Source: Roseobacter sp. MH60115
Lineage (GTDB): Bacteria; Pseudomonadota; Alphaproteobacteria; Rhodobacterales; Rhodobacteraceae
Direction of reading: 5' to 3'
DNA length: 64,000 bases
Assembly: GCF_015644665.1 (NCBI RefSeq)
Contig: NZ_JADOBQ010000010.1
Span: 1-64,000 of the forward strand
Below are positions 8,984 through 17,894 of this stretch, piece after piece; position 1 is the first letter of the stretch; every line of letters starts with the position of its first letter. The notes below the pieces were generated by a model, which was given only the letters and a program-made list of their open reading frames with translations, was not told the origin of the DNA and ran no database searches. A program made the position numbers and the translations under genes.

Positions 8984-10179
8984 CGCTCAAAGACCCGGTC
9001 ATAGGCCGCCAGCAAATGCGGCGCGGAATGATCCCAGGACAGGTTCTCCAACACGCGCGCGCGCCCCAGCAGGCCCATCTGGTGCCCCTTCTCGGGATCT
9101 TCGATGAGATCGGCCAATTTCGCCGCGAAATCCTGCGGATCATTGGCCATCGCATACAACGAGGCGTCACCCGCTGACGCCCGGCCCTCCTTGAGGTCAA
9201 ACTGCACGCTGGGCTTTTCAAGGGTCATATATTCCATGACCTTGTTCATGGTGGAGATATCATTCATCTCGTTCTTCGGATCCGGCGCCACGCCGATATC
9301 GGCCGTATTGAGCACCCGCAGCAGATCATCCCCGTAAAGCGGGCCTGTGAAGGTGAAATACGGCTCTAATCCGCGGCTTTTCACGTCCTCGATCACATTC
9401 GGCACTTCCGGTCCAAAGCCGACGATGGCGAAATGCACATCCTTGTGCCCCAGGCTGTGGATCAGATGCTCGGCGGCCTGCACCAGCAGATCCATGCCTT
9501 CCTGCTGGCCGATGACGCCGACATAGCCGATCAGCGTCGACGCCCCCTTTTTCACCTCGGGGTCTGCCGGGCCGGGCTTGAACTTCTCGATCTGCGGGGC
9601 GGAGCGGACCACAAAGACATCATCGGGCGACATGCGCCCGCGCCGGATCGCAATCTCGCGGAAACTTTCATTGGTCGCCATGGAGACATGGGCGGTGGCA
9701 AAGGTCATCCGTTCCCAGAGCTTCATGATCTTGTAGAGCACACCCTTATTGCCGAATTTCGCCTCGAAAAGTTCCGGGCAGACATCGTGGTGATCAAAGA
9801 GGTACCGCACGCCCGACAGCCGGTAGCGCAGCGCCAGCAGAAAGATCAGATCCGGCGGGTTGCAGCCGTGAATGACATCAAAGCCGCGCTCGCGCCGGAC
9901 GGTGCGGGCCAGGCGGAACATGTGCCACAGCGCGCCACCCCATTCACGGGCATAGGAGAGCGCCCCGGAATGCGCCTCGGGCGGTTCGGGGTAGCGGTAG
10001 ATGTGCACCCCGTCGATCTCTTCGTACTGCGCATCCCAGCCGCGCCCCGTGGGGCAGATGACACTGACGCGGTAGCCCTGCCCGGCCAGCGTGGTCGCCT
10101 CAAGCCAGACACGACGATCCAGAGGCACCGGCAGGTTTTCAACGACGATCAGAACCCTGCGGTTGGTCTTGTCTGTCAT
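8980..10179 (-). CDS. Glycosyltransferase family 4 (GT-B)
   Basis: This 399-residue cytoplasmic GT-B enzyme has an N-terminal acceptor domain (VENLPVPLDRRVWLEA, HGCNPPDLIFLLALRYR, DHHDVCPELFEAKFG). Its C-terminal nucleotide-sugar domain (IGYVGVIGQQEGMDLLVQA, NTADIGVAPDP, MNKVMEYMTLEKP) includes the Glu-rich GT4 donor site. It resembles the WbuB/colanic-acid-type GT4 enzymes often found beside exosortase loci. The donor sugar cannot be told from sequence. It is monocistronic on the minus strand, with its promoter in the 150-bp gap next to the parB end. Confidence 0.88.
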   Translation of the reverse strand: MTDKTNRRVLIVVENLPVPLDRRVWLEATTLAGQGYRVSVICPTGRGWDAQYEEIDGVHIYRYPEPPEAHSGALSYAREWGGALWHMFRLARTVRRERGFDVIHGCNPPDLIFLLALRYRLSGVRYLFDHHDVCPELFEAKFGNKGVLYKIMKLWERMTFATAHVSMATNESFREIAIRRGRMSPDDVFVVRSAPQIEKFKPGPADPEVKKGASTLIGYVGVIGQQEGMDLLVQAAEHLIHSLGHKDVHFAIVGFGPEVPNVIEDVKSRGLEPYFTFTGPLYGDDLLRVLNTADIGVAPDPKNEMNDISTMNKVMEYMTLEKPSVQFDLKEGRASAGDASLYAMANDPQDFAAKLADLIEDPEKGHQMGLLGRARVLENLSWDHSAPHLLAAYDRVFER

Positions 10180-10314
10180 ATCATTGCTCTATTCTGATCT
10201 CGCCCGCCTCTACCTACCCAAGCCGCCCCTCTGATACCAGAGACAATCGCGGGGCATGGGAATTCCGAATCTGTCGGGGAGAAAGTGAATTCTATCAAGG
10301 GTATAGGGAAATTT

Positions 10315-10330
10315 GTTTCGCGTGCGAAAC
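10315..10330. promoter_or_regulatory. parS-like centromere palindrome
   Basis: A 16-bp inverted repeat GTTTCGC-GT-GCGAAAC has perfect 7-bp arms and a 2-bp centre, and sits 3 bp beyond the parB stop codon. Palindromes with this 16-bp plan and GTTnC...GnAAC ends are typical ParB binding sites (chromosomal parS is also 16 bp with GTTTCAC-type arms). Position next to parB and sequence together make it the best candidate centromere of the replicon. Confidence 0.7.
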
Positions 10331-10333
10331 ATT

Positions 10334-11299
10334 TCACTGCTGCTGCAGCCATGCCTGCAGGCGCTTTTGGAACTCGGGGGTGACCGCCTTGCCGCTCAGG
10401 GAAAGGGTCAGCCCGGACCGCCCGGCGCTGGTCTTGAGAAACACGCCCGCGGTGACCTCTTCGGCGGCAGGTTTACGCGGGGCGGTTTTCTGCGGCCGGT
10501 CGGCCAGGGTCTCCGACAACAGCGCGATCTCTTCCTCGGCGGTTGACGGGTCGGCCTTGCGCAGCCGGTCCTTGAGCCGCACGACAAAGCCCGCATCCTT
10601 GTCCAGCCGTGCTGCCAGCGCCAGCCCCAGCCGTTCTGCAATCGCCGTCGGAAACCGCAGCATGTCTCCCAGCACATGATGCAGGGTGACAAAACTGTTG
10701 ATCTTGGAGCGTTTGGACCGGCTCGCGGTGCTGAAGAGCGCCTGCACCGCCTTGGCCGTGGTGGGATAAAGTCCAAGCTCTGCCGCTTTCGCAGCGATCC
10801 GTGCGCGTTCGAAATAGGACAGGCCCACCCGGATTTCGTTTTCCTCGACCATGGCCAGATAGGCATCGGCGGCGGTGTCGGGTTTGCGGATGATCGCCAG
10901 GATCGTGTCGGCCTGCAGCTGGCGCAGCGCCTGCAGCCGCCGCCAGCCGGAGATCAACCCATAGCGCCCCGGGGCCAGCTCCAGCACTTCGATCGGGGTC
11001 TGCTGGCCGCGCTCCTGCAGGCTCTGCATTAGGCTGCGCATCTCATCGTCATCCAGGGCCACACGGTCGCGGATCAGGTGATCACCCTCGATGGCCTCCA
11101 GCGGCAGTTCCAGCAGCAGACGGCCCGCGTCACGCGCGCTCTGAAAGGCGTCGGCCACCTCCTCCAGTGCTGCATGAGTGGCTGCCTCACCCGCCACATG
11201 GGCGATGGGGGCTCGCAGCGGGCTGGCAGGTGATTGCGGCGGGCGCTCCACAGAGCCTGCATCGCCGCGGGCAGGGGTCAGTCTCTTACGCTTTGCCAT
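10334..11299 (-). CDS. parB: ParB-type plasmid partition protein
   Basis: The ATG at 11299 (MAKRKRLTPARG) overlaps the parA stop by 14 bp, giving 321 residues. The ParB/Spo0J nuclease-like domain covers about 60-150 (LPLEAIEGDHLIRDR, GRYGLISGWRRLQALRQL, MVEENEIRVGLSYFERA), and the helix-turn-helix follows at about 155-215 (ERARIAAKAAELGLYPTT, SKINSFVTLHHVLG). The basic N-terminus would contact ParA. It binds a parS centromere, probably the palindrome at 10315-10330. It is co-transcribed with parA and divergent from repA, the arrangement known for RepA-I-type replicons of roseobacters. Confidence 0.92.
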   Translation of the reverse strand: MAKRKRLTPARGDAGSVERPPQSPASPLRAPIAHVAGEAATHAALEEVADAFQSARDAGRLLLELPLEAIEGDHLIRDRVALDDDEMRSLMQSLQERGQQTPIEVLELAPGRYGLISGWRRLQALRQLQADTILAIIRKPDTAADAYLAMVEENEIRVGLSYFERARIAAKAAELGLYPTTAKAVQALFSTASRSKRSKINSFVTLHHVLGDMLRFPTAIAERLGLALAARLDKDAGFVVRLKDRLRKADPSTAEEEIALLSETLADRPQKTAPRKPAAEEVTAGVFLKTSAGRSGLTLSLSGKAVTPEFQKRLQAWLQQQ

Positions 11300-12689
11300 C
11301 GGCACTCTCCTCTTCTGCAGCCGCCAGTTCATCCCGCCGCCAGCAGCCCAGCAAAAGCCGCTTGAACGCGGCATATGTCTCGTCAAACACCTCGCGGCCC
11401 CGCACATAGGTGTCGCGGTTGAAGTCCCGGTAATCCGCCTCGTAGATGCCGGAGACCTGTTCGCCCGCCTGACCGATCAGTGCCGTGAAATCCTGCCGGT
11501 GCGGCGAGAGTACAGGGCCCAGATAGGACTGCATGAGGGCCGCCAGCTCGCCCTGCTGGGCGGCATCGTACCGGGTGACCACGGCGCGCACCGCATCCCA
11601 CTCAAAGGCCAGTTCTTCGCGCCCCAGGGCGCGGGAGGCCACGTTTTCCCCCTCTTCGATGGAGGCAAAGGTCGAATGCAGCATATCGAAAAACCGCCCC
11701 GTGCTGTCGAACTCCAGAAACGACGCCCCCAGCGGCACCAGCAGAATATCCGCCGCCGCCAGCCCGTTGATGGTCAGATAGCCCAGGGCAGGCGGCGTAT
11801 CGAGGAACACCAGGTCATACTCCTCCAGCACGCCGTCTTCTTCCAACGTCTCGGCCAGCGCGTCCCACAGCTTCCACTGCCGCAGCCCGGTGCGCCAGAC
11901 CGGGATCTGGAACTCGGCCCAATAGAGGTTGAGCTGCGCGCCAATGAGGTCGATATTCGGCCAATGGGTGGTCTGGATCAGATCCTGCGCGGTCAGCTTC
12001 ATCGCATCGCTGAGCGTGTCGTCAAAGGGCAGGGGAGGCTCACCCCGGTCGATCCGGCGCTGGTTCTCATCGCGCAGCCGGGCGCCGTAGTGGCGCGCCA
12101 TCAGCGGAAAGACCGTCTGCCATTCATCCGCAACCTGTCCGCCCAGAATGGAGGTCATGGAACCCTGGCTGTCCAGATCAATCACCAGCACCTTGTAGCC
12201 GTCCAGCGCGGCAGACATGGCCAGATGTGCTGCGGTGGAGGTCTTGCCCACACCACCCTTGAAGTTGGTCACCGCCACGATCTTTGCTGGCAGCCCCTCG
12301 GGCCGGTAGGGTAGGTATTCCTTGGCCTTTGATCCCTCCGCCCCGAAATGCGCCCGCAGCCTGAGGACTTCATCTAGTGAAAACCATTTGGCCCCGCCCT
12401 CACTTTCCGACCGCCCCTGGGGCAGGCTGGGGGTGTTCTTGAGGACGCGGCGAAAATGCTGGGGGGCCACGGGGATCAGGTATTTTGTGATCTCCCAGGT
12501 CGAGAACAGCCGCAGGCTTTTACGGCCGGTGCCATCCAGCCCCCGGCTTGCCAGATCCTCACGGCCCGCGGCACAGGAGGCCGCAATCTGCGCAAAGCCC
12601 GATGTATCCACAGGGGCGTCTAGGGCCGCCAAAGCAGCATCGGGGGCGATGTTGAAATAGGGGGGAAGATCGCTGGGAGACCGGACCAT
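11286..12689 (-). CDS. parA: ParA-type plasmid partition ATPase
   Basis: This 467-residue protein has an N-terminal DNA-binding region (about 55-125, WEITKYLIPVAPQHFRRVLK) followed by a MinD/ParA ATPase domain. The deviant Walker A is KGGVGKT at 144-150, the A' motif is KVLVIDLDSQGSMTS, and the Walker B is LVFLDTPPALGY. The long N-terminal extension is typical of type Ia plasmid ParA, which also represses its own operon. ParA and ParB segregate the replicon. The gene starts 418 bp upstream of repA on the opposite strand; its promoter is in the AT-rich stretch around 12700-12880. Confidence 0.94.
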   Translation of the reverse strand: MVRSPSDLPPYFNIAPDAALAALDAPVDTSGFAQIAASCAAGREDLASRGLDGTGRKSLRLFSTWEITKYLIPVAPQHFRRVLKNTPSLPQGRSESEGGAKWFSLDEVLRLRAHFGAEGSKAKEYLPYRPEGLPAKIVAVTNFKGGVGKTSTAAHLAMSAALDGYKVLVIDLDSQGSMTSILGGQVADEWQTVFPLMARHYGARLRDENQRRIDRGEPPLPFDDTLSDAMKLTAQDLIQTTHWPNIDLIGAQLNLYWAEFQIPVWRTGLRQWKLWDALAETLEEDGVLEEYDLVFLDTPPALGYLTINGLAAADILLVPLGASFLEFDSTGRFFDMLHSTFASIEEGENVASRALGREELAFEWDAVRAVVTRYDAAQQGELAALMQSYLGPVLSPHRQDFTALIGQAGEQVSGIYEADYRDFNRDTYVRGREVFDETYAAFKRLLLGCWRRDELAAAEEESADGKA

Positions 12690-12930
12690 ATCATGCTCGA
12701 TGTTAGCTGTTTTCTATAATATACCTGAAAACACGTTACATGGAATGAAAAACGGCACACATCTGTATTTCTAAGCAAAATCAAGGCTGAATCCAAAGAA
12801 CGACCCATGGATATTCGGGAAATTCCAAAAAAATATCAGTTAGATATTTGTTATATAGTAGTTACGGGATAACCCTATTTCTCTATTCCCTTGTAATTGA
12901 AGCTTTTATTAGGTTCCATTTCAAACAAGT

Positions 12931-12996
12931 GACTCTGATCCCACGAAAGAGCGACTCTGGTCCCACGTTCACCCGACTCCGATCCCACGTTGGTGG
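12931..12996 (+). repeat. Three 22-bp iterons, RepA binding sites
   Basis: The core GACTCYGRTCCCACG occurs at 12931-12945, 12953-12967 and 12975-12989, so the repeats start exactly 22 bp apart, two helical turns. Copy 1 and copy 2 differ at one core base and copy 3 at one or two. They sit about 112-177 bp upstream of the repA ATG in the same orientation. Equal phasing and location make them the likely initiator binding sites and copy-number control element. Confidence 0.85.
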
Positions 12997-13009
12997 AATA
13001 GACCGACCC

Positions 13010-13018
13010 TGTGGATAT
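13010..13018 (-). promoter_or_regulatory. Candidate DnaA box
   Basis: TGTGGATAT is the complement of ATATCCACA and differs at one base from the DnaA consensus TTATCCACA. It lies 20 bp after the last iteron core and 90 bp before repA. A single box next to iterons is common in theta-replicating plasmids; a 9-mer with one mismatch is weak evidence alone. Confidence 0.45.
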
Positions 13019-13107
13019 CTCTAAGGTGGGCGTCAATAAAACCACGATACGATTCGCCGGATCAACCGGTGATCCATTGAGCAGAACCAGAACGGGGCAG
13101 GCACATC

Positions 13108-14139
13108 ATGGGGCCAAGGCAAACGGGTGTGGCAGCGGGGCAGGGGCTTTTGCCCGACCGTTATCCGACGGCGGATTTCTTTGTCTGCGATATTTTTGAT
13201 GCCATCCCCAAGGCCGATCTGGGCACGATGGAACATCCGGTATTTTCGCTCTCCACCCGGCCGGACAGGCGCATTCTGGACTACGCCCACAACGGGGTGG
13301 AAATCTCGGTGATCCCCTCGGTGAAGGGGCTGGCCACAATCCACGACAAGGACATCCTGATCTTCTGTATCAGCCAGTTGATGGCGGCGCTGAACGCGGG
13401 CCGCGAGATCAGCCGCACGGTCAAGCTCAAGGCGCATGACCTGCTGGTGGCCACGAACCGCGACACCTCCGGGGATGGGTACAAGCGGCTGCGCGATGCC
13501 TTTGAGCGTCTGGCGGGCACACGGATCACCACCAACCTTTCCACCGGTCCGAAAGACGATCAGATAGAGGTCACGCGCGGCTTTGGCCTGATTGAGAGCT
13601 GGGAGATCATTCGCCATTCCCGCAAGGGTCGGATGATCTCTGTCTCCGTGACCCTGTCAGAGTGGCTCTATCGCGCGGTGCTGGGCAAATCCGTGCTGAC
13701 CCTGAACCGGGATTACTTCCGCCTGCGCAAGCCGCTGGAGCGGCGGGTCTATGAGCTGGCGCGCAAACACTGCGGGCGGCAGAGCAGCTGGCGGATTTCC
13801 GTCGACACGCTGCACAAGAAATCAGGCTCTGCCAGCCCGCGCCGGGTGTTCCGCGCCATGCTGCGCCAGATCATCCAGGCGGACATCCTGCCGGACTATC
13901 ACATCACCGAGGAACCGGGCGACCTGATCCGGTTTACCCTGCGCGATCAGGTGATCGAGAGCGGGGCGGGCCCTGTTCTGTCGCCGGAGGTCTTCGAGGA
14001 AATCCGTGCCCTGGCCCCCGGGCGGGACGTCTATGCGCTGGAGGCCGAATGGCGGCGCTTCTGGGCCAGCTCCGGCAGGCCCCGGCTGCGCTCTCCAGAC
14101 AAGGCCTTTGTCGGCTGGGTGCGGTCGCGCAAGGAATGA
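13108..14139 (+). CDS. repA: Replication initiator protein RepA (RepA-I type)
   Basis: This 343-residue protein belongs to the RPA/replication initiator family of alphaproteobacterial plasmids. The N-terminal block (GLLPDRYPTADFFVCDIFD, MEHPVFSLSTRPDRRI) and the middle winged-helix regions (KGLATIHDKDILIFCISQL, RDTSGDGYKRLRDAFERL, RKPLERRVYELARKHCG) are characteristic. The start at 13108 follows GGGGCAGG at a normal distance. It binds the iterons upstream and starts replication. Roseobacter replicons are typed by this gene, and the RepA-I class with divergent parAB is the one associated with biofilm plasmids. It is convergent with the epimerase gene, 7 bp apart. Confidence 0.93.
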   Translation: MGPRQTGVAAGQGLLPDRYPTADFFVCDIFDAIPKADLGTMEHPVFSLSTRPDRRILDYAHNGVEISVIPSVKGLATIHDKDILIFCISQLMAALNAGREISRTVKLKAHDLLVATNRDTSGDGYKRLRDAFERLAGTRITTNLSTGPKDDQIEVTRGFGLIESWEIIRHSRKGRMISVSVTLSEWLYRAVLGKSVLTLNRDYFRLRKPLERRVYELARKHCGRQSSWRISVDTLHKKSGSASPRRVFRAMLRQIIQADILPDYHITEEPGDLIRFTLRDQVIESGAGPVLSPEVFEEIRALAPGRDVYALEAEWRRFWASSGRPRLRSPDKAFVGWVRSRKE

Positions 14140-14146
14140 AGCGGCC

Positions 14147-15160
14147 CTATTTCCCGTAATAGTCTCTGAACCAGGCGACAAAGGCCTGCACCCCGTCGCG
14201 GAAATCGGTCTGCGGCCGGTAACCTGTCAGGGTTTTGAGCAGATCGGCATTGGCCCAGGTGGCCGGCACGTCTCCGGTCTGCATCGGCATCATGTTGCGG
14301 ATGGCCTTTTGACCGAGGCTGTCCTCGATGGCCTCGATGAAATCCAGCAGCCGCACCTTGTCGGAATTGCCGATGTTGACGACACGGAAAGGGGCGGCGG
14401 GGCTGAGGCTGTCGCCTTCGGGGACGCTCTCGCCCGGGGCCGGGCGCTGCGGCACCGCATCCACCAGCAGGCGGATGCCGCGCACGAGGTCCGTCACATA
14501 GGTGAAATCGCGGTACATCTCGCCATTGTTGTAGATGTCGATGGGCCGGCCTTCGAGGATGGCATCGACAAATTTGAAAAGCGCCATATCCGGGCGGCCC
14601 CAGGGGCCATAGACGGTAAAGAAACGGAACATCGTCGTGGGCAGGTCGTAGAGATGCGCATAGGAATGCCCCATCGCCTCATTGGCCTTTTTCGTGGCCG
14701 CATAGATGGTCAGGGGCGTGTCGGCCTTATCCGTCTCTGCGAAGGGCATTTCCTCATTGGCGCCATAGACCGAGGAGGTCGAGGCCATGAGCAAATGCTG
14801 CACCTTGAGCTGGCGCGCGGCCTCCATCACGTTGAAGGTACCCACCACATTGCTCTCGATATAGGCGCGGGGGTTTTCCAGGCTGTAACGCACCCCGGCC
14901 TGGCCCGCGAGATGCACGATCACATCGGGCTGGAAGTTTTCCGCCATGGCCTGGAAGGTCTCGTTGTCCTCCAGCATGGCCTCGGTCATGGAGAAGCCCG
15001 GTTTCTGCAGCAGCTTCTGGTGCCGGCGCTGTTTCAGCGTGACATCGTAATAATCGGTCAGCCCGTCAAAGCCATGTACGGTAAAACCTTCGTCCAGCAG
15101 CAGTTCCGCCAGATGAAACCCGATGAAACCTGCGGTTCCGGTGATGAGAATACGCTTCAT
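14147..15160 (-). CDS. NAD-dependent epimerase, probable UDP-glucuronate 4-epimerase
   Basis: This 337-residue extended SDR enzyme has the NAD motif TGTAGFIG (8-15), a conserved [14 protein letters not shown] block (about 87-100), the catalytic STSSVYG serine/threonine and a YAATKKANE YxxxK pair. [20 protein letters not shown] is the signature of UDP-glucuronate 4-epimerases, in contrast to GalE-type enzymes. It converts UDP-glucuronate to UDP-galacturonate in the cytoplasm. The substrate can come from Ugd at 25628-26953 on the same replicon. The gene stands alone on the minus strand. Confidence 0.9.
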   Translation of the reverse strand: MKRILITGTAGFIGFHLAELLLDEGFTVHGFDGLTDYYDVTLKQRRHQKLLQKPGFSMTEAMLEDNETFQAMAENFQPDVIVHLAGQAGVRYSLENPRAYIESNVVGTFNVMEAARQLKVQHLLMASTSSVYGANEEMPFAETDKADTPLTIYAATKKANEAMGHSYAHLYDLPTTMFRFFTVYGPWGRPDMALFKFVDAILEGRPIDIYNNGEMYRDFTYVTDLVRGIRLLVDAVPQRPAPGESVPEGDSLSPAAPFRVVNIGNSDKVRLLDFIEAIEDSLGQKAIRNMMPMQTGDVPATWANADLLKTLTGYRPQTDFRDGVQAFVAWFRDYYGK

Positions 15161-15251
15161 TATTGATTATGCCTTGCCGAGGGAGGGGGATTTCAGGAGG
15201 TGGGGGTCTCTTATGTCGCGCGGCTGCCCCGCCGGGCACAACCGTTTCAGA

Positions 15252-16058
15252 CTACCGCGGTCCATAACGTCCGATCACGAAATGCCATGCCCCCTGCGCC
15301 ATGGCGGCAAGTTTCGACAGTTTGTTGTCTTCGAACAGGATCACATTCCGTGTGGCGTATACGATGTTTTTGATGTGCTGCATCCCATATTGCGGGAATT
15401 TCCGGCGCATATAGAGGCGGTTGCGCACCTGATAATAGCGGCGTGTCGGATTGTAGTTCGTGGTCGTGTAAGAGCGTCCGCGGAATTCCTTGGGTTCGGG
15501 ATCGCCCCTGTTGTGACGCATCTGGACCGCCCGATCCTGCATGATGCGGAACCCGGCCTCTTTCAACCGGAAGCAATATTCAAAATCGACCTGATCAATG
15601 AACAGGTCTTCATTGAACCCGTTGATCCGGGAGAAGGCGGACATGCGGTTCAGACAGCCGGACGTAATGACCTTGTTGACGTCTCTCAGACCCGTTTTTG
15701 ACGTGCTGCCGGTTTCTGAATACCCAATGACGGCAATGTCTGAAGACGCCGTCTCGATGTTTGCAAGCAGCAAGGAGACGTTCTCGCTTTCAAAAGAACT
15801 GTCCTGATCCATGGAGAGGACCCATTCCGCGCCAAGCTGCCGGGCGGTCTCGAAGCCGCGGTTCAGGGCTGCCGCGATCCCAAGGTTCTGATGCAGGGCC
15901 TGATAATGGACACCTGCGACGTCTGCCAGCAGGGCGGCGTTGTCGGTATTCGAGTTGTCGATGACGACGACATGGTCAACATGCTCTGCGTAACTCTTCA
16001 GATTTTCAACGAACAGCGGTTCGGGATTATACCAGATAACAACAGCGGCGGTTTTCAT
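15252..16058 (-). CDS. Glycosyltransferase family 2, rhamnosyltransferase-like
   Basis: This 268-residue GT-A enzyme starts at an ATG preceded by GGAG. The N-terminus AAVVIWYNPEPLFVENL, the VVIDNSNTDN strand, GIAAALNRGFETARQLGAEW and the DQDSSFE metal-binding DxD are typical of the RfbF/RfbN rhamnosyltransferase group. The C-terminal VRNRLYMRRKFPQY block is also usual there. It probably adds L-rhamnose to the EPS, using dTDP-rhamnose from the rfb operon at 52.5-55.9 kb. Substrate assignment is inference from subfamily motifs. Confidence 0.82.
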   Translation of the reverse strand: MKTAAVVIWYNPEPLFVENLKSYAEHVDHVVVIDNSNTDNAALLADVAGVHYQALHQNLGIAAALNRGFETARQLGAEWVLSMDQDSSFESENVSLLLANIETASSDIAVIGYSETGSTSKTGLRDVNKVITSGCLNRMSAFSRINGFNEDLFIDQVDFEYCFRLKEAGFRIMQDRAVQMRHNRGDPEPKEFRGRSYTTTNYNPTRRYYQVRNRLYMRRKFPQYGMQHIKNIVYATRNVILFEDNKLSKLAAMAQGAWHFVIGRYGPR

Positions 16059-16243
16059 GTTTCGTGCTCCGCGCCCCTTACAAAACGGGCCATTGGGGCG
16101 GTTCTAGACTGCCTTACCAATGGGATGTAGCTTTATTTGGGCTTTACGGCTGAATTTTTCCAAAGGTCGATTCGAGATGCCGCGTAGAAGTCTGGCGCGG
16201 GACATGCCATACCGCCATCTGCCCCGTCTGAGTGAGGTGTGAA

Positions 16244-17074
16244 ATGAAGCCGCGTATCGCAATCTGCTTTTTCGGGATCACCCGCTCGCTGCCGCATACG
16301 CTGCCCTCTATCGAGGCGCATGTGCTGGCCCCGGCCCGTGCGCTTGGGCAGGTGCGGATCTATGCGCATCTCTTTCGTCAGGACCAGATCGAGAACCCGC
16401 GGACGGGGGAAACGGGCACGCTGGACCCGCTGGAATACGAACTGCTGCAGGCCGACCGCCTGGAGCTGGAAGCGCCGGGAAACTGTCTCGAACACTGGGA
16501 TTTCGAGGCCCTCAAGACCCATGGGGATTTCTGGCGCAACGGGTTTGCCTCGCTGCGCAACCTGGTGCACCAGCAGCACTCGCTGCACCGGGTCAGCAGC
16601 CTGGTGCTGGAGGAGGGGGACACCGATATCTGCGTCTTTGTCCGGCCGGACCTGCGCTATCATGACAGCCTCGCGGTGCCGCTGCGTGCGGCCCTGACGG
16701 CGCCTGTGGGCACGGTGCTCCTGCCGCGCTGGCAGCCCTGGTTCGGGTATAACGACCGCTTTGCCATCGCGGTGGGGGCAGGGGCCATTGCCGCCTACGG
16801 CCAGCGCGCCGAGGATGCGTTGAACTACTGCCGTGATCGCGCCGCGCCACTGCATTCCGAACGGATGCTGAAATACCGGCTGGACGGGCAGGGGATCCGG
16901 GTGCGCAGGATTGCCGCCCGCGCCAGCCGGGTGCGGGCCGATGGCACCGAAGCGGCGGAGGATTTTTCGTGGCAGCTGGGCATAAAGGCGAAATATTACG
17001 CAAAGGCCGCCCTTGCCCGTATCGGATTGAAATCAACGGTCAAAAACTTGCTGCGCAGGGGCAGGGCGGGGTAG
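16244..17074 (+). CDS. Unknown protein, possible glycosyltransferase-like
   Basis: The ATG at 16244 (MKPRIAICFFG) follows GAGGTG at a good distance and gives 276 residues. No signal peptide or membrane helix is seen. The N-terminus ICFFGITRSLPHTLPSIEAHV resembles proteins encoded in capsule and sulfated-glycan clusters that look like GT-A folds, with strand-ending acidic residues in ICVFVRPDLRYHD. The C-terminus is basic (KSTVKNLLRRGR). It sits 60 bp upstream of the sulfotransferase, so a glycan-linked role is likely. I do not recognise a named family with certainty. Confidence 0.6.
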   Translation: MKPRIAICFFGITRSLPHTLPSIEAHVLAPARALGQVRIYAHLFRQDQIENPRTGETGTLDPLEYELLQADRLELEAPGNCLEHWDFEALKTHGDFWRNGFASLRNLVHQQHSLHRVSSLVLEEGDTDICVFVRPDLRYHDSLAVPLRAALTAPVGTVLLPRWQPWFGYNDRFAIAVGAGAIAAYGQRAEDALNYCRDRAAPLHSERMLKYRLDGQGIRVRRIAARASRVRADGTEAAEDFSWQLGIKAKYYAKAALARIGLKSTVKNLLRRGRAG

Positions 17075-17134
17075 ACCGCAAACGGTCCAATCTGTATCGC
17101 GTGAAACCGGATCGCCGCAAAAAAGGGATGAAAC

Positions 17135-17827
17135 ATGCCAATCGTCCGTATCGGGTCGTCTCTGGTTTACTACGCACATGTGCCCAAATGCGCCGGAACC
17201 TCCGTTGAGCATTATCTGATCGAAAGATTTGGCCCGCTTGCCTTTCTGAACGGGGACCGCAAGACGCCTGGGCCGCAAAGATGGTCCGCGACATCCCCGC
17301 AGCATATAGATGTGTCCACGTTGCAGGGCCTCTTTCCCCCCGATTTTTTCGAGACGTCTTTTGCCGTGGTGCGCCACCCGGTGTCCCGGATGGTCAGTGC
17401 CTTTGGGTTTCATCAGGCCCGGCGGCTGATCCCGCTGCGCATGACCTTCGAGACTTGGCTCACCACATATGCCCGTGACCGCGAGACGACGCCCTACCAG
17501 TTTGACAACCATCTGCGCCGGATGACGGAAATTGTCCCCGATGGCGCCCATGTCTTCAAGATGGAGGAGGAGGGGCTGAAGGCGATCGTGCCCTGGCTCG
17601 ACACGCTGGCAGGTAATGACGCGGGTCCCCGGGAAATCCCCAAAGCCAACAAGACCGACGACGTGATCTGGAAATCGCGGACACCCTGGAAAGAGTGGAT
17701 CAGATCGCGGCTGCAGGCCGACAAACCCCCTGTGAACGATACTACCTGCAGTCTGGTCTACAGTCTCTACAAGGAAGATTACGACCGGTTTGGCTATGAC
17801 CCGGCCGGGCCGCCCAAACGGGCGTGA
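17135..17827 (+). CDS. Sulfotransferase family protein
   Basis: This 230-residue cytoplasmic enzyme has both PAPS-binding motifs: the 5'-phosphosulfate loop YAHVPKCAGTSVEHYL (about 13-28) and the 3'-phosphate site VVRHPVSRMVSAF (about 76-88). The ATG at 17135 follows AGGGA. The carbohydrate sulfotransferase type (sulfotransfer family 2) transfers sulfate from PAPS to a sugar hydroxyl. Sulfated EPS is common in marine bacteria, so it probably modifies the polysaccharide made here. It probably shares a transcript with the unknown gene before it. Confidence 0.85.
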   Translation: MPIVRIGSSLVYYAHVPKCAGTSVEHYLIERFGPLAFLNGDRKTPGPQRWSATSPQHIDVSTLQGLFPPDFFETSFAVVRHPVSRMVSAFGFHQARRLIPLRMTFETWLTTYARDRETTPYQFDNHLRRMTEIVPDGAHVFKMEEEGLKAIVPWLDTLAGNDAGPREIPKANKTDDVIWKSRTPWKEWIRSRLQADKPPVNDTTCSLVYSLYKEDYDRFGYDPAGPPKRA

Positions 17828-17832
17828 CAGAC

Positions 17833-17864
17833 AAAAAAACCCCGACCGCAAGGGCCGGGGTTTC
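17833..17864. terminator. Convergent rho-independent terminator
   Basis: A hairpin with AAACCCCG and CGGGGTTT arms, extended by CC/GG around a short GCAA-containing loop, has an A-run on the left and a T-run on the right. It therefore can serve both the sulfotransferase (plus) and the protease gene (minus), which end on either side of it. Confidence 0.75.
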
Positions 17865-17894
17865 TGAAAATGGTCTTTGGGGTGCCGGGCCGGA

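Larger units (their letters stand above)
12690..13107. other. Putative replication origin (oriV) and divergent parA/repA promoter region
   Basis: This 418-bp gap between parA and repA is AT-rich around 12700-12920, including a stretch with TTATATAG near 12852. It then carries three 22-bp iterons and one near-consensus DnaA box just before repA. No protein-coding gene is convincing here; a 62-codon frame at 13011 lacks a ribosome site and overlaps repA. The combination of AT-rich unwinding region, iterons and DnaA box beside an initiator gene is the expected structure of an iteron-controlled origin. Confidence 0.75.

Noticed and set aside
13011-13199. 62-codon plus-strand frame starting beside the iterons
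   Set aside because: Overlaps repA in another frame and has no ribosome site; the sequence is explained by origin and repA.
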